This document shows, piece after piece, positions 1-10,800 of a stretch of DNA of 64,000 bases. The notes beneath the pieces are model-generated. The model had not been told where the DNA came from and ran no database searches. It was given only the letters and a program-made list of their open reading frames with translations. Both the position numbers and the translations under genes were made by a program. The stretch comes from Capniomyces stellatus. Its lineage: Eukaryota; Kickxellomycota; Harpellomycetes; Harpellales; Legeriomycetaceae. Within the stretch, counting starts at the first letter, position 1. Each line of letters begins with the position of its first letter. The DNA is taken from positions 70,785-134,784 of the forward strand of contig LUVW01000021.1 in assembly GCA_001661515.1 (NCBI GenBank). Reading direction: 5' to 3'.

Positions 1-1333
1 CAGGTCCATAAAAGTAAATCAAATTATTTTCGAATCAGTATATTGTCTATTATCAACTACCGTGTAGATATTCCAGGTACAGATCCAGTTAAAACCACAA
101 GAACAAAAGCAGGGACAAGAGCAAAAACAGGAACAAGCTAAAGCAAAACCAACACTCAGCGCAGATATGAAGTTCAGCACGTATATTCCGTTAGCTCTAG
201 CTTTGGCACACCAGGCCTTTTCAGCACCTCAAAGCAAGCCTAATTTGGTGTTAGAACGCGTTGAATACAATTCAGGCACGGCACCTGGCCAATCGCAGAC
301 GAATGAATTATTTCCTAATTACGGATTGAAAGATATAAGAGCGGCTATTACGAGATTATTACAAATGATAAATGTAACCGAAAATAATGTAGAAGTCGAA
401 CCTTTAACCAGAATAGCCAATGATGTCCTAGTAAAAGTGAGTACAATTTTGACACCTGAAAAAACCAAAAAGTTCATTACTTTTAATGAAGTTTCGGAAA
501 AAATATATATGTTGATGTTGAAAAACATTCTTGCTATAAGCAAAAATAAGAACAGTGAAGTGGAGATTGAAAAGATTATTGAGAAAAATATTCAAGAGAT
601 AGTTAGTTACCTAAAAAAAGAAGAGTTGACTGATGACACCATAAAGCTTATTGATGTGGCTATTGATGTATATAAAGATATCATGACTGTGTTGTACCCC
701 GAGTTAGATGTAAGATCATCACAATTTAAACGATCTTCCGCTGATTCGGAAAGTACAATTGATGATAATCTTAAAGCTGCCAATTTTATAAAGTTCAACT
801 TCAAGTTTTTCTTCAAGCTTGTTTTGGAAATTTCAAAAGAAGATGCAAAAGTTCAAAATAAAATCAAAGTGTTGAAAAAAAAGGTCGAAAAAAAATTTTT
901 TCAGGAAGATATGGATTACACTTACGCTTTCCCTGATAGTATCAACACGGCTGTTAAGGACCTCAAGTCGTTTGCGATAAAAGGAAACACGCCTACTTTT
1001 GGCACATCAGCATTGGTTTGTAGCATTGTGGCAGTGTTTACGATATTCTTCTGAACAGCATAGCATCGCCTTTACCAGTCCCAGCGTTGTTCCAAAAGTT
1101 TTTTATTATTATTTATAGTTTCTAAAGCTATTTTTGAAATTTCTTTTATTTAATTTTTCCACTGTAGTGCGCAAATTTGCACCAATGCAAAAAAAAGGTA
1201 CAAAAAAAATATACATTGAAAAACGTCAAAAAGTTTGGACCAAGTTAGATACAACCATTAACCTGAAAAAAATTACTGTACCGAAAATTACACGAAAAAA
1301 AAACAAAAAACAAGAAACAAAAAACAAACAAAC
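1..1333 (+). repeat. Tandem duplication unit, copy A
   Basis: This stretch matches 3445-4765 at a constant offset of 3444 bases through the coding region. The match covers about 166 bases of leader, the whole open reading frame and the 3' untranslated region. It ends at a short sequence acgg near 1333 (4765 in copy B). The only length changes seen are in A-rich runs and a short block of the 3' untranslated region. Copy A is already inside the repeat at base 1, so the duplicated unit extends beyond the window. Two short patches inside the gene differ strongly while the rest appears identical by eye. Confidence 0.93.
167..1054 (+). CDS. Secreted protein with hydrophobic C-terminus, tandem copy A
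   Basis: This 295-residue protein is not recognised as a known family. It starts MKFSTYIPLALALAHQAFSA, a typical signal peptide with a likely cleavage after Ala-Phe-Ser-Ala. The middle is charged and probably helical (Lys, Glu, Ile, Leu-rich, with one NVT glycosylation site near residue 69). It ends in about 16 hydrophobic residues (ALVCSIVAVFTIFF) with no basic tail, preceded by a Gly/Asn/Thr stretch. That layout resembles a GPI-attachment signal, so a cell-surface protein is inferred. The tandem copy at 3611 has the same length. It differs mainly in residues 163-187 and 216-250, where most differences change the amino acid. No intron is needed. Confidence 0.8.
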   Translation: MKFSTYIPLALALAHQAFSAPQSKPNLVLERVEYNSGTAPGQSQTNELFPNYGLKDIRAAITRLLQMINVTENNVEVEPLTRIANDVLVKVSTILTPEKTKKFITFNEVSEKIYMLMLKNILAISKNKNSEVEIEKIIEKNIQEIVSYLKKEELTDDTIKLIDVAIDVYKDIMTVLYPELDVRSSQFKRSSADSESTIDDNLKAANFIKFNFKFFFKLVLEISKEDAKVQNKIKVLKKKVEKKFFQEDMDYTYAFPDSINTAVKDLKSFAIKGNTPTFGTSALVCSIVAVFTIFF

Positions 1334-2325
1334 GGTCATTACAAAACGTAATCGATAAGGTAACAAGACAAATCATGAGTGCAGGTAAAATCACATCCAT
1401 GGTCAGACTGAGACAGGAACTAAAAATCCTATCAGTAAACAGCAGGATAACTCCAGCAAGAGAAAGAGCCCACTTCAAACGAGTAAGTAACAGAACTTGG
1501 ATCAAAGATCTAATAGACAAACCATTCAAAAACACATGCAACACATGGGTAAGCGGTTGCATCAGATGGTTAAAGAAATACAGTGAGTCGGACAAGGCAG
1601 GAGGAGCAGCAGAGGCACTAGTAAAGAGGACAAAAAAGAAAGACGTGTCTGAAATTACAAAATGGATACTAGATCATGACATTGTCAAAGGATCGGACTG
1701 GATAGGACTAGAAATAGTATACCCTGAACATAGTAGAGGAATCAAAGAAATAGGAAAAATAAGAATATGAGGTTTTTGGACCTCAGAGAGACTAGCAAAC
1801 AGCAAGTTCATAAACACCAAGTACAAAGAATACTGCCCAACGTGTCACAGAAGACACCCAGAAACAATAGGGCACATCCTAATTGATTGTAACAAATGGG
1901 ACGATGCTAGAGAAATTACCCTCAAGGAATTTATTCCTGACAACATGTATCAGAGTTCACCGGACTTTGATCTTACGCCCAACTCAGCTCGTAATAAGCT
2001 GGTAGATAAGCTTCTCGGGGGAGAACTAAAGATCAAGGCATCTGCTATCCAAAAGAAAGAATATGACCGCTCAGTCTCGATGACGCTTGCAACAGCATCA
2101 TTCTTGACTTTAATCCGCGCAACCCGATTACTAAGACTCGATGAGGTTAGTACATCACCAGCCCCACTGAACCAACGCTGCCAAGGTACGATATCCCTAG
2201 ATGGGCGGCATGGAATAGGTTAGTATGTGAATTAGTCACTTTTTTTAGATATTGTTCCACTAGCTTTGTAATATTTTACATTATTGTATTATTGAACTCA
2301 TAATAAAAAATAAAAAAGACATAAA
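1334..2325 (+). mobile_element. 5'-truncated LINE-type retrotransposon remnant
   Basis: The homology between the two tandem copies stops at about 1333. From 1336 a single reading frame runs to 2223, broken only by one TGA (1768-1770). The C-terminal part carries CPTC, then ETIGHILIDC. This is the Cys-Cys-His-Cys zinc-finger pattern found after the reverse transcriptase domain of non-LTR retrotransposons (zf-RVT type). The catalytic reverse transcriptase region is absent. The tail near 2300-2320 is A-rich, with an [21 protein letters not shown] stretch, as expected for a LINE 3' end. The frame is open right up to the left junction, as expected for a 5'-truncated insertion. No target-site duplication was found by eye. 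Confidence 0.72.
1336..2223 (+). pseudogene. Retrotransposon ORF2 C-terminal fragment, in-frame TGA
   Basis: About 295 codons of the C-terminal part of a LINE polyprotein, interrupted by one TGA at 1768. The part before the stop is basic and Trp-containing (RWLKKYSES, TKWILDHD). The part after it starts GFWTSERLANSKF and contains the zinc-finger Cys and His residues (about 1830-1890). There is no frameshift across the whole length, so the copy seems fairly young or has been hit only once. It has no reverse transcriptase active site and cannot move by itself. The TGA is not evidence for an altered genetic code, because no other gene here needs TGA to be read through. Confidence 0.7.
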
Positions 2326-2358
2326 TTTAGACGAAAGGGCACTTTTCAATCGCTGGAA

Positions 2359-2508
2359 AGTAAATTAAAAATTTTAATAGTTCAGGAACTATCGCTTAGA
2401 AACAGAAATACATTCACAAAAAAATGGGTCAAAATCAAATGCAACTGGTTTGTTTTTGAGCCAGGTGAAGAACCTAGAGAAGATAAAATAACATTTTTAC
2501 TCGACTGA
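2359..2508 (+). other. Unexplained 50-codon open segment (possible element relic)
   Basis: An open stretch without an ATG start reads through LIVQELSLRNR, KKWVKIKCNW and FVFEPGEEP to a TGA at 2506. Composition looks protein-like (Trp, Cys, charged residues) rather than AT-rich noise. The frame just upstream (around 2330-2358) also looks coding but is shifted. It may be a decayed piece of another mobile element lying next to the LINE remnant. No family was recognised. Confidence 0.25.
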
Positions 2509-3425
2509 CCCCAAATCCAAATTAGGATCAACTCGAATTAAATAGACACTATTTTACTATAGTAACTTTCATAACTTTCATAACTTTCACATTTATTAAC
2601 GTTCATATTGATGAATTTCAATAAAAAAATAAAAGTAAACCGGAATATGTCCAATCAACCGAGTTCAAGTTATGTTCGTTTAATACACCACATTAAATAG
2701 AAGTGAAAAGTTGCTGGAAAAGCCTTGCTTGACAGTATACACTGCGAATAGTAAGCTGACAACCAGAGCTGCTAGTGGTTCTATTACACCCTATCCCTTA
2801 GCTAACTATAGTTATATGTACAGCAGCGCACATTTTTTAGTGTTTTTTTCATTGGCCATGTACAACTTTTAGAATCTAAACCCAACCCTTTTTCTTTAAA
2901 AAGAATAAAGAATACTCGGCTTGCTTACAAAGTGCAGGATAAAAGGCGAGTTTACTTGACCATACCTGCTTTTTAAATGATACTTTTTCAAAAAGTGATT
3001 TTGCCAATAACAAACCGCTCTGATTCGGTAGATTGCGAGCTCTTTTTTGTTTTGCACTTTTATTATACTCTTTTGTTATACTCTTTTGTTTTGCACTTTT
3101 GTTTTGCACTTTTGTTTTGCACTTTTGTTTAAAGATGTTGGGTATTTATTGGAGAAAACACGCAAATAATAGTCCTGGGATTATCAGAGAGTGTTCCATT
3201 TAGATGAATATACAAGTTGTGTATACATCCGCGCGTTGGAATAAGCCATACGCATATAGATGTATTTTGTTTATAGAGTAAACAATAAACAGAATGTACC
3301 CACTTTACAACTAACTTTAGTTTGACATCATATTTAGTGTTGGTCTATTTTGTCACTTGCTCCTTTACTCTCATTTTTTTTGCTCTTGTTTTATTTCTAC
3401 TACAAACTTTTAGTTCTCAAATTTG
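2509..3425. other. Intergenic region upstream of tandem copy B
   Basis: No gene is seen. It contains a short array at about 3045-3130 in which TTTTGCACTTTTG-like units repeat several times, and otherwise AT-rich unique sequence. It should include the promoter of copy B. Confidence 0.5.
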
Positions 3426-3433
3426 TATAAATA
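3426..3433 (+). promoter_or_regulatory. TATA box candidate for tandem copy B
   Basis: TATAAATA lies about 180 bases before the ATG at 3611 and about 20 bases before the point where the duplicated sequence begins. Copy A's equivalent would lie just outside the window. Confidence 0.4.
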
Positions 3434-3444
3434 CTCGACGCTTT

Positions 3445-4765
3445 CAGGTCCATAAAAGTAAATCAAATTATTTTCGAATCAGTATATTGTCTATTATCAA
3501 CTACCGTGTAGATATTCCAGGTACAGATCCAGTTAAAACCACAAGAACAAAAGCAGGGACAAGAGCAAAAACAGGAACAAGCTAAAGCAAAACCAACACT
3601 CAGCGCAGATATGAAGTTCAGCACGTATATTCCGTTAGCTCTAGCTTTGGCACACCAGGCCTTTTCAGCACCTCAAAGCAAGCCTAATTTGGTGTTAGAA
3701 CGCGTTGAATACAATTCAGGCACGGCACCTGGCCAATCGCAGACGAATGAATTATTTCCTAATTACGGATTGAAAGATATAAGAGCGGCTATTACGAGAT
3801 TATTACAAATGATAAATGTAACCGAAAATAATGTAGAAGTCGAACCTTTAACCAGAATAGCCAATGATGTCCTAGTAAAAGTGAGTACAATTTTGACACC
3901 TGAAAAAACCAAAAAGTTCATTACTTTTAATGAAGTTTCGGAAAAAATATATATGTTGATGTTGAAAAACATTCTTGCTATAAGCAAAAATAAGAACAGT
4001 GAAGTGGAGATTGAAAAGATTATTGAGAAAAATATTCAAGAGATAGTTAGTTACCTAAAAAAAGAAGAGTTGACTGATGACACCATAAAGCTTATTAAAG
4101 TGGCCATTAATGAATGTAAAACTGTCATGGGTACGTCAAAACCCAAGTTAGTTACAAGAGGATCACAATTTAAACGATCTTCCGCTGATTCGGAAAATAC
4201 AATTGATGATAATCTTAAAGCTGCCAATTTTATAAAGTTCAACTTCAAGTTTCTCTTCAAGTTTGTTTTGGCAATTTTAAATGATGAGTCAGAAGCTCAA
4301 AATGATGTCAAATTTATAGAAAATGAAATCATAAACAGAATTTTTCAGGAAAATATGGATTACACTTACGATTTCCCTGATAGTATCAACACGGCTGTTA
4401 AGGACCTCAAGTCGTTTGCGATAAAAGGAAACACGCCTACTTTTGGCACATCAGCATTGGTTTGTAGCATTGTGGCAGTGTTTACGATATTCTTCTGAAC
4501 AGCATAGCATCGCCTTTACCAGTCCCAGCGTTGTTCCAAAAGTTTTTTATTATTATTTATAGTTTCTAAAGCTATTTTTGAAATTTCTTTTATTTAATTT
4601 TTCCACTGTAGTGCGCAAATTTGCACCAATGCAAAAAAAAGGTACAAAAAAAAATATACATTGAAAAACGTCAAATGGATTAGACCAAGAGGTAACTTAA
4701 AAAATTACTGTACCGAAAATTACACGAAAAAAAAACAAAAAACAAAAAACAAAAAACAAACAAAC
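3445..4765 (+). repeat. Tandem duplication unit, copy B
   Basis: Second copy of the unit described at 1-1333, in direct orientation. The leader (3445-3610), most of the gene and most of the 3' flank match copy A base for base by eye. The right end, near 4765, coincides with the place where the LINE remnant begins in copy A. This suggests that the element inserted at, or the duplication broke at, this junction. Confidence 0.93.
3611..4498 (+). CDS. Secreted protein with hydrophobic C-terminus, tandem copy B
   Basis: Same 295-residue architecture as the gene at 167: signal peptide, charged helical middle, hydrophobic GPI-like C-terminus. The first 162 residues and the last 40 or so are identical to copy A. 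Two blocks differ heavily: residues 163-187 (copy B has CKTVMGTSKPKLVTRG) and 216-250 (copy B has LNDESEAQNDVKFIENE). Between the blocks only isolated changes occur. Both copies keep intact frames, so both are probably functional. Function is unknown. Confidence 0.8.
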   Translation: MKFSTYIPLALALAHQAFSAPQSKPNLVLERVEYNSGTAPGQSQTNELFPNYGLKDIRAAITRLLQMINVTENNVEVEPLTRIANDVLVKVSTILTPEKTKKFITFNEVSEKIYMLMLKNILAISKNKNSEVEIEKIIEKNIQEIVSYLKKEELTDDTIKLIKVAINECKTVMGTSKPKLVTRGSQFKRSSADSENTIDDNLKAANFIKFNFKFLFKFVLAILNDESEAQNDVKFIENEIINRIFQENMDYTYDFPDSINTAVKDLKSFAIKGNTPTFGTSALVCSIVAVFTIFF

Positions 4766-5048
4766 GGAATGAACAAAACCGGGATAAATTTTAAACATTC
4801 AAGTTCAAACCTAAGCTTGGTATATTAAACGAAGCAATTTACACGACTATTAATAAGAGGCAATAAAAGTTTTTTATTTTAAAAAAGCGATTTAGAAAAT
4901 ATTTATAGAGAAAAAGCTTCAAGTTCAGTATTATTATCGGGCATTGAGAATAAAGAAATTTACAAATAGCTGGAGGAAAATAAAAAAAGTAAACAAGGAG
5001 TAAAAGAACGATCGTAAGACGCGAGCAAGAGAGTAAAATATATAAAAG
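4499..5048. other. Intergenic: copy B 3' region and bromodomain gene 5' region
   Basis: The first 270 bases belong to the duplicated 3' flank. The rest is AT-rich with no recognised gene and leads to the ATG at 5049. Confidence 0.5.
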
Positions 5049-5385
5049 ATGGAGGTTGTGGATGCTTTGCGTTTTTTGCATTCAAAACATCGATCAAAGT
5101 ACCACAAGGTGCAATCAAACACTAACATTCATCACTTGCGGTTTAAGGAAAGGGAAGAGGAGGAATTGGACTTTGAAGATGAAGAATTAAGGCAAGATGG
5201 GGAAAAAGTTCAGGAATTGTCTAAAGACTATATAGAGTACCTTGAGAAAGAAAAGAAGGGAATAGGAAGTAGAATAAGGTAATATTTGTTTGGGATCAGG
5301 ATATACATGTTTAGAAGCAGTTGTAAATTTTAAAGCGAGAAAATACATTTAGAATCAATAGAGAGAGTGTTTAAGTTGGTATAAA

Positions 5386-5428
<43 letters not shown>

Positions 5429-7724
5429 ATACATTTAAATAGAGAATTGGACGGTCTACTAGAGCGAATCGAGAATAAAGAAATAGAAAGAGATGAGATG
5501 ATAGAGTTGGTGAAAAAACTAAAGAAGGTTCGAGTTAAACAGCAGAGCAAAAAGGAATATTTAGAAAAAGAAAACGAAAAAGAAAAAGAAAGAGATGAGG
5601 GGATAAAACTAGACACGGAAATTGTAGAAAACGAGAGTAAAGAAGTATCACACAGGGAGGATGACGAGAATGAATCCAAAGATGAAGTGGACACTGAGCT
5701 GATAGAAACTATGGCAGAAAAAACGATGCAAGAAGTAAATGAGGACAAAAATGAAAATGAAAGTGAGATGAAGCAAGGCAGCGGGACAGTACAGGCGAAT
5801 GAGAGTACAAAGTATGGCGGAGTTGTAATTGTAGAAAAGGAATTAAAAGAGGAGGAGATTGAAGGAGATGATAGAGAAGGATCAAAAGGTAGAGAAGAGA
5901 GAATGGTTGAGACGGAAGCGAGAGTGGGAGATGAAAGCAGTGTAAAAGAGAGGGAACAGGACGGGCTAGAGGAGCACAGTTTCGATAGTACTGACTACGA
6001 AAAAAGAGGTAAGACGGGTGGAAAGAAATGGGATGAGATGAGATGGGATTGGTGTAAAGCAATGCAATAGGGTCTGTAATAGATCGCAGCTTAGCTATGG
6101 GATATATATATATATTTTGGATCAAGACAGTACTAAATGCGCTTGTGATATACTTGGGAAAAACGATATTGTATAGAGCGAAGCGAATTGTCGACATTAG
6201 AAACTTTGCCAATGGAAAAGGAAAAGAAGAAAGAAAAGGTAAAATGGGAAAAGAGCGAGTTGGGAGAGGAGGAAGAAGGTGAGGAGGAAGAAGAGGAGGA
6301 GAAGAAGAAGGGTGGCGAAGGGGAACTAAAACTAGAGAGGGAAAAGGAGCTCGAGGTCCAAAAGGAGATGGATGAGGAGCAAGCAAGGGTTCACGAACAG
6401 CACCAAAAGCGATGGAAAAAGAATATAGGAAATGTGTGGCGGGATATTTGGGCGCACAAGCTGGGGGGAATATTTGGACAGCCAATCAAGGACGCAGATG
6501 CACCACAGTACTCGCAAGCCATAAAAAGCCCACAGGACTTAAAGACGATAAAGAACAGGATCCGACTAGACGATATAACCAGCACAAACATGTTTTACAG
6601 AGACATAATGCTGATGTTTATGAACGCATTAATGTATAATAACGAAGATAGTCACGTGTATAAAATGACACTTGAGATAATTCCCGACGCCAAGAATATC
6701 ATTGAACAGCTTGCAATGACCGAGTTTGCTTTTGCTGCTTCTGGAGGACTGGGGGGCATGTCCATCATCAACGGCGGTGGCGATGAAAACGTCAGAATGG
6801 ACGACCAGAACTCCGAGTCGGGTGGGTTAGGCGGTGTTTTGCTAGCAGCGAGTAAGCTTTTCAACTTTTGGATACATAATGTTACTGCCCAAATTATGTT
6901 ATATAATATTATAATATAATATTCTGTAATAATTTAATATGATATATTGTAATATAATTTAACACTTTAATATAATTTAATATGATATAATTTATTATAA
7001 TTTAATTTAATTTAATTTAATTTAATACTAAAATATAATTTAATTTAATGTGTGCTTGTGTATATCTCTAGGCGAGTCGGTTCCAGTTTCATCAAAGCGG
7101 CGTAAAACATCAAGCTACCTAAGTGTTCATGGCACACACAAGTCATCAAATTCCGAACTGGGCCCAGAAATTGCATCTGAACTGGACGTTTCAGGCCAGG
7201 CGAAAAGCAAGAGTTACCGTGGGTCCAAACGGGCCAATAGCGTGGACTCGACAATAAATAGCCAGGGTTTGACTGGAGAAAACCTCAGGAAAAAGTCTTC
7301 AAGAAAAATCAGCAACAGCAACAATAACAGCAGCACTGAGGACGATCATGAGGACGAGCATGAGCATGAGCATGACGACGATCATGAGGCTGAAAATGAT
7401 TTGAATGTTGATGTTGATAGTCTTAGCACTCCCACAAAACTATCCAAGTCAAGCTCAACAACTCTTGACAAGGTAAACAGCGCCGCCGATAATACCGAAT
7501 GTGTCGATAATGCTGATGGTGGTTCAAATTTCAAACGGAAAAGGCAAGTTTTAAACCCTCATCCCCCCCCCCCTTTTTTTACATATCTCATTCCTTACTA
7601 CTTTAACAAACTTTGTATTGAACTGGTTTAAATCTGTCTAATTATATTTTTTTTATTTTTTTTATTGCTCAATTGTTCTTATAGGCGTGCTGCGTTTATT
7701 AGATCAACAAATTCGTTCAAGTAG
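5049..7724 (+). CDS. Bromodomain protein, BRD8/Bdc1-like (NuA4-type), with introns
   Basis: Exons: 5049-5278, 5443 to about 6009, about 6180-6851, 7072-7543 and 7685-7724. Exon 2 opens RELDGLLERIENK, like the BRD8 segment before its coiled coil. A long acidic, Lys/Glu-rich linker follows. The bromodomain lies at about 6420-6690: NVWRDIWAHKLGGIFGQPI, then DLKTIKNRIR, DIMLMFMNALMYNNEDSHVYKM. The DIMLMF..A.MYN..D..VY pattern is the BRD8/fission-yeast Bdc1 type. By homology it binds acetyl-lysine within the NuA4/TIP60 acetyltransferase complex; RVB2 of the related remodelling machinery is also in this window, unlinked. The C-terminus is Ser-rich with a His/Asp/Glu repeat and a basic end (KRKRRAAFIR). 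The last intron has a GC donor (7544). The junction after 6009 is unresolved, because the good donor there and the likely acceptors near 6176 or 6200 differ in phase. Confidence 0.75.
5387..5424 (+). repeat. (GT)n microsatellite in intron 1 of the bromodomain gene
   Basis: An uninterrupted GT dinucleotide tract of about 18 units sits just before the 3' splice site (exon 2 starts at 5443). Confidence 0.95.
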
Positions 7725-7841
7725 CCCAAGTCTTTAAATTATAAATATTTTATTAATTTTATTAATTTATTTTGCTTTTATTTTGTATTTATCAACTTTC
7801 AAATACTCTAAAAAAATATATTTGTATTACCACTACAAGCT

Positions 7842-10800
7842 TCAAAACTCTTTTTTGAAAAGTGGTTGTATATCCGTGCTTATGTTAAGTTTGATTGATG
7901 ATTGTGGTTGATTTGAACCAAAATCATCGCCCCCAAACCACTCGCCAAACCGGCAATACGTCCAGCTTCTGAACCTTTGGTCAACATCCAGCACATCCAG
8001 CAACTCGTTCATCTTCATTGGCATCACAGGCATCATCAGCAACGACGAAATCCGCGCAGATTCAAGTGCATAGAACACCACTGTGTCCAGCCGTCTTTGC
8101 GCCTCGGCGTCCTGCCCTTCTCTCAGCAGCTTTGCCAGTTTCCATGGCTCGTTGTCAGTAAAGTATTTGTTTGTCAGCGATAAGCAGTTGAATATCTGCA
8201 CAAACGCGTTGTTGAAATCAAAGTCTTCGTAATGCTCATTTGCCCGCTCTATTCCATTTTTATTTTTTTTTATAAATAAATAAAATAGTCTAGTATAAAT
8301 AAAAAGTACAGGTGTATGGTTCAAAATCAACAATAACAAACAACATTGAGGAAATAAACTCATCAATTGCTAATTCCATATTTACTATTTGCTATTTGCT
8401 TTTTTCTTCATTTTTTTTTTACCTGCAAGCGATCCAAGACAGCTTCTAATTTCCATGTCTCTTTTATCTACATTTGCAATGTCCTTGTTGAGCTTTGATA
8501 TCTCTTGGAACTTTGAGTAGTCTACTTTAAGCTTTGAAGACAGACTCCGCGATACAAGATTTCCCAAATGGTCAGCCAGATCCTTCCCATATCTCAACCC
8601 AACATTTTCATCCGAATAATCTATTGGTCATCAAACCATCACCACAAATACGTATATCGGAATTTTATACATTGACTACCATTCACCAACCATTTTTTCT
8701 TTTCTTTTTATACTTGAAACCAACAAAGCCTTCATAATCCACATCACTTTTACCTACCCGAATCTGTCGCTAACGATCCAAACCTAACCAAGTAGTACCT
8801 GACAGCATCAACGCCAAACTTTTCAATCGATTTTACCGGATCCACCACATTCCCCAAACTCTTGCTCATCTTCACTCCACTCGAAGTCCAATGTCCATGA
8901 ACAACCATTCTCCCAGGCAAACTAAACCCTCTCGCCAACAAGAACCCAATCCAATACACCGCATGGAACTTAATTATATCCTTGCCCATCACTTGCACAT
9001 CCGGCAAAGGAATCTCTCCATCACTCATCCCACTCTTTACCCTCTCTGGGTACTCCATTACCGTCAAGTAATTCACCAACGCGTCAAGCCACACATATAT
9101 TGTATGGCTTGAATCCCCTGGCACCGGTATTCCCCATTTTAGCCGACTTGATGGACGCGAAACCGATATGTCGTTCAAGTCGCTCGCAACAAACTTTTCA
9201 ATCATCTTTACTCGCGGCTTTGGATTGATCCTTTTGTCCGAACTAATCCAGGCCCCTATCTCCTCTCGAAACTCGCTCATCTTGAACTTGTAGTTCTCTT
9301 CTATCGTCCACTCTACCATCGCGCCTGTCTCTATTGCCACCTATTTTATTCCATAATTACCATCATTTTCAAATACTAGCCCCCCCACCCATCCATACAA
9401 CCAAACATCCAGCCCTGACTACAAGAAAACCAATGAATCTATCCCCACTCTTACCGCTTTTTTGTTGCCATCTTTATCCACTTGTACATCTTCCACCTGC
9501 TTATCCGTATAAAAGGCCTCATCAGTCACTGAATACCAACCTGAATGCTCCCCTTTGTATATATACCCTCTCTCCACCAACTCGTTCTAAACCCACACCA
9601 TTCCAGTTTTTCTCTCTTTAGTCACACAAACACAATTTGTATCAGTTGCTCACCAAATAATTACACCTGTACTATATTTATGTTTATCTACCCAGAACTG
9701 TGCTACACTGGATTTATGTCTAGGCTCCGTCGTTCTTATAAAATCTGTATACTTTATATTAGCCAATGCAAACAGCTCCTACATTGATCAATCCCACAAG
9801 CATATTCAAAATAAAATATTCAATTAGTAGATGTTCCTCTTATACTCTTTCTTTTTTTTCCTTTCCCCTTTTAATTGCAGCCACTAAATTCCAACACTTA
9901 ATAGAGCGATAAACATGCACCAATTCCAAACCAATTCTACCCCCAAAATCAACACAGCAGCCCACACTAACCTTGAATTTTTCTGAATTATGGTCGCAAA
10001 ACTCTTGCGTTGTCATGTTTGCCTTTTCTGCAGCCTGTTGGATCTACAGAGTTTATCGAATATATCGTTGTTATACCAGTTTAAGCAAAACAATATAATT
10101 TACCATACTATACTATAGTTTAAAAAAAAACTGTCGCAATCACCGAATGAACCATTTTTATCCCTCACTTTTATCCCATGCTCATCAGTTCCCGTCGAAA
10201 ACCGCACTTTGTTACCCTTCATTTCATAAAAACGTGCAATCACATCAGCAAGTATCGATGTATACAAGTGCCCAATGTGAGGTGCTATAAGTATTTTCAC
10301 ACAGCCAAGCGTTACGGAAATGACGTTTTCAAAATTTGGCTTTATCGCCACTTTTTTTTTCCCTTCAATATTTACAACAATTTGATTATTACTCCTTAAA
10401 AATACTCGGCTTGTAGTGTTAGACAAGCGCAAACGCCAAACCAAACACGCTGTTTTTTATTACCTGCATTCACATAGAATATCGGCGTTGTTATGTACTT
10501 TTCTTTTGGATTCTTGCTTTCAGCTACAATTGTCCGTTTGATCGAGTAATATTTCTTTGAAATGTCGAAAGCAGCCCCATTTCCGAGGTTTGAAACTTCC
10601 CTGATCTTTGATACCGGGCACACGTGTTTGCTGGCTCCATAGACGCTATCATTTACTCGAGATTCTAAACCCGTTTTGCTGTAACTCAAGCCGGCTATGT
10701 TTCTAATGAATTGCTGGTTTCCTACAATTGACCCAACCCTTCCTTTATACAATCGAAACGCCTGTGTTCTTACTCTGTCTGTCAGCAGCCTCATACCGAT

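Noticed and set aside
1768..1770. TGA read as tryptophan (altered genetic code)
   Set aside because: Only the LINE remnant would need it. TGA is the true stop of MSM1-neighbour genes such as the tandem copies (1054), CDK8 and RVB2.
2224..3425. tRNA or other structural RNA between the tandem copies
   Set aside because: No T-loop GGTTCRANTCC-like box or paired acceptor stem was found by eye.
3322..3585. Plus-strand frame overlapping the leader of tandem copy B
   Set aside because: It covers the TATA box and duplicated leader and has no recognisable protein features. In copy A its start region would lie outside the window.
5709..6485. 258-codon minus-strand frame across the bromodomain gene
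   Set aside because: Pro/Leu/Ser-rich antisense of the acidic linker, crossing an intron and the bromodomain exon.
9667..9691. Donor at 9666 for MSM1 exon 4
   Set aside because: It leaves phase 1 and puts the next exon out of frame. The donor at 9691 gives QFW then NELVERGYIYKGEH, as in the family.
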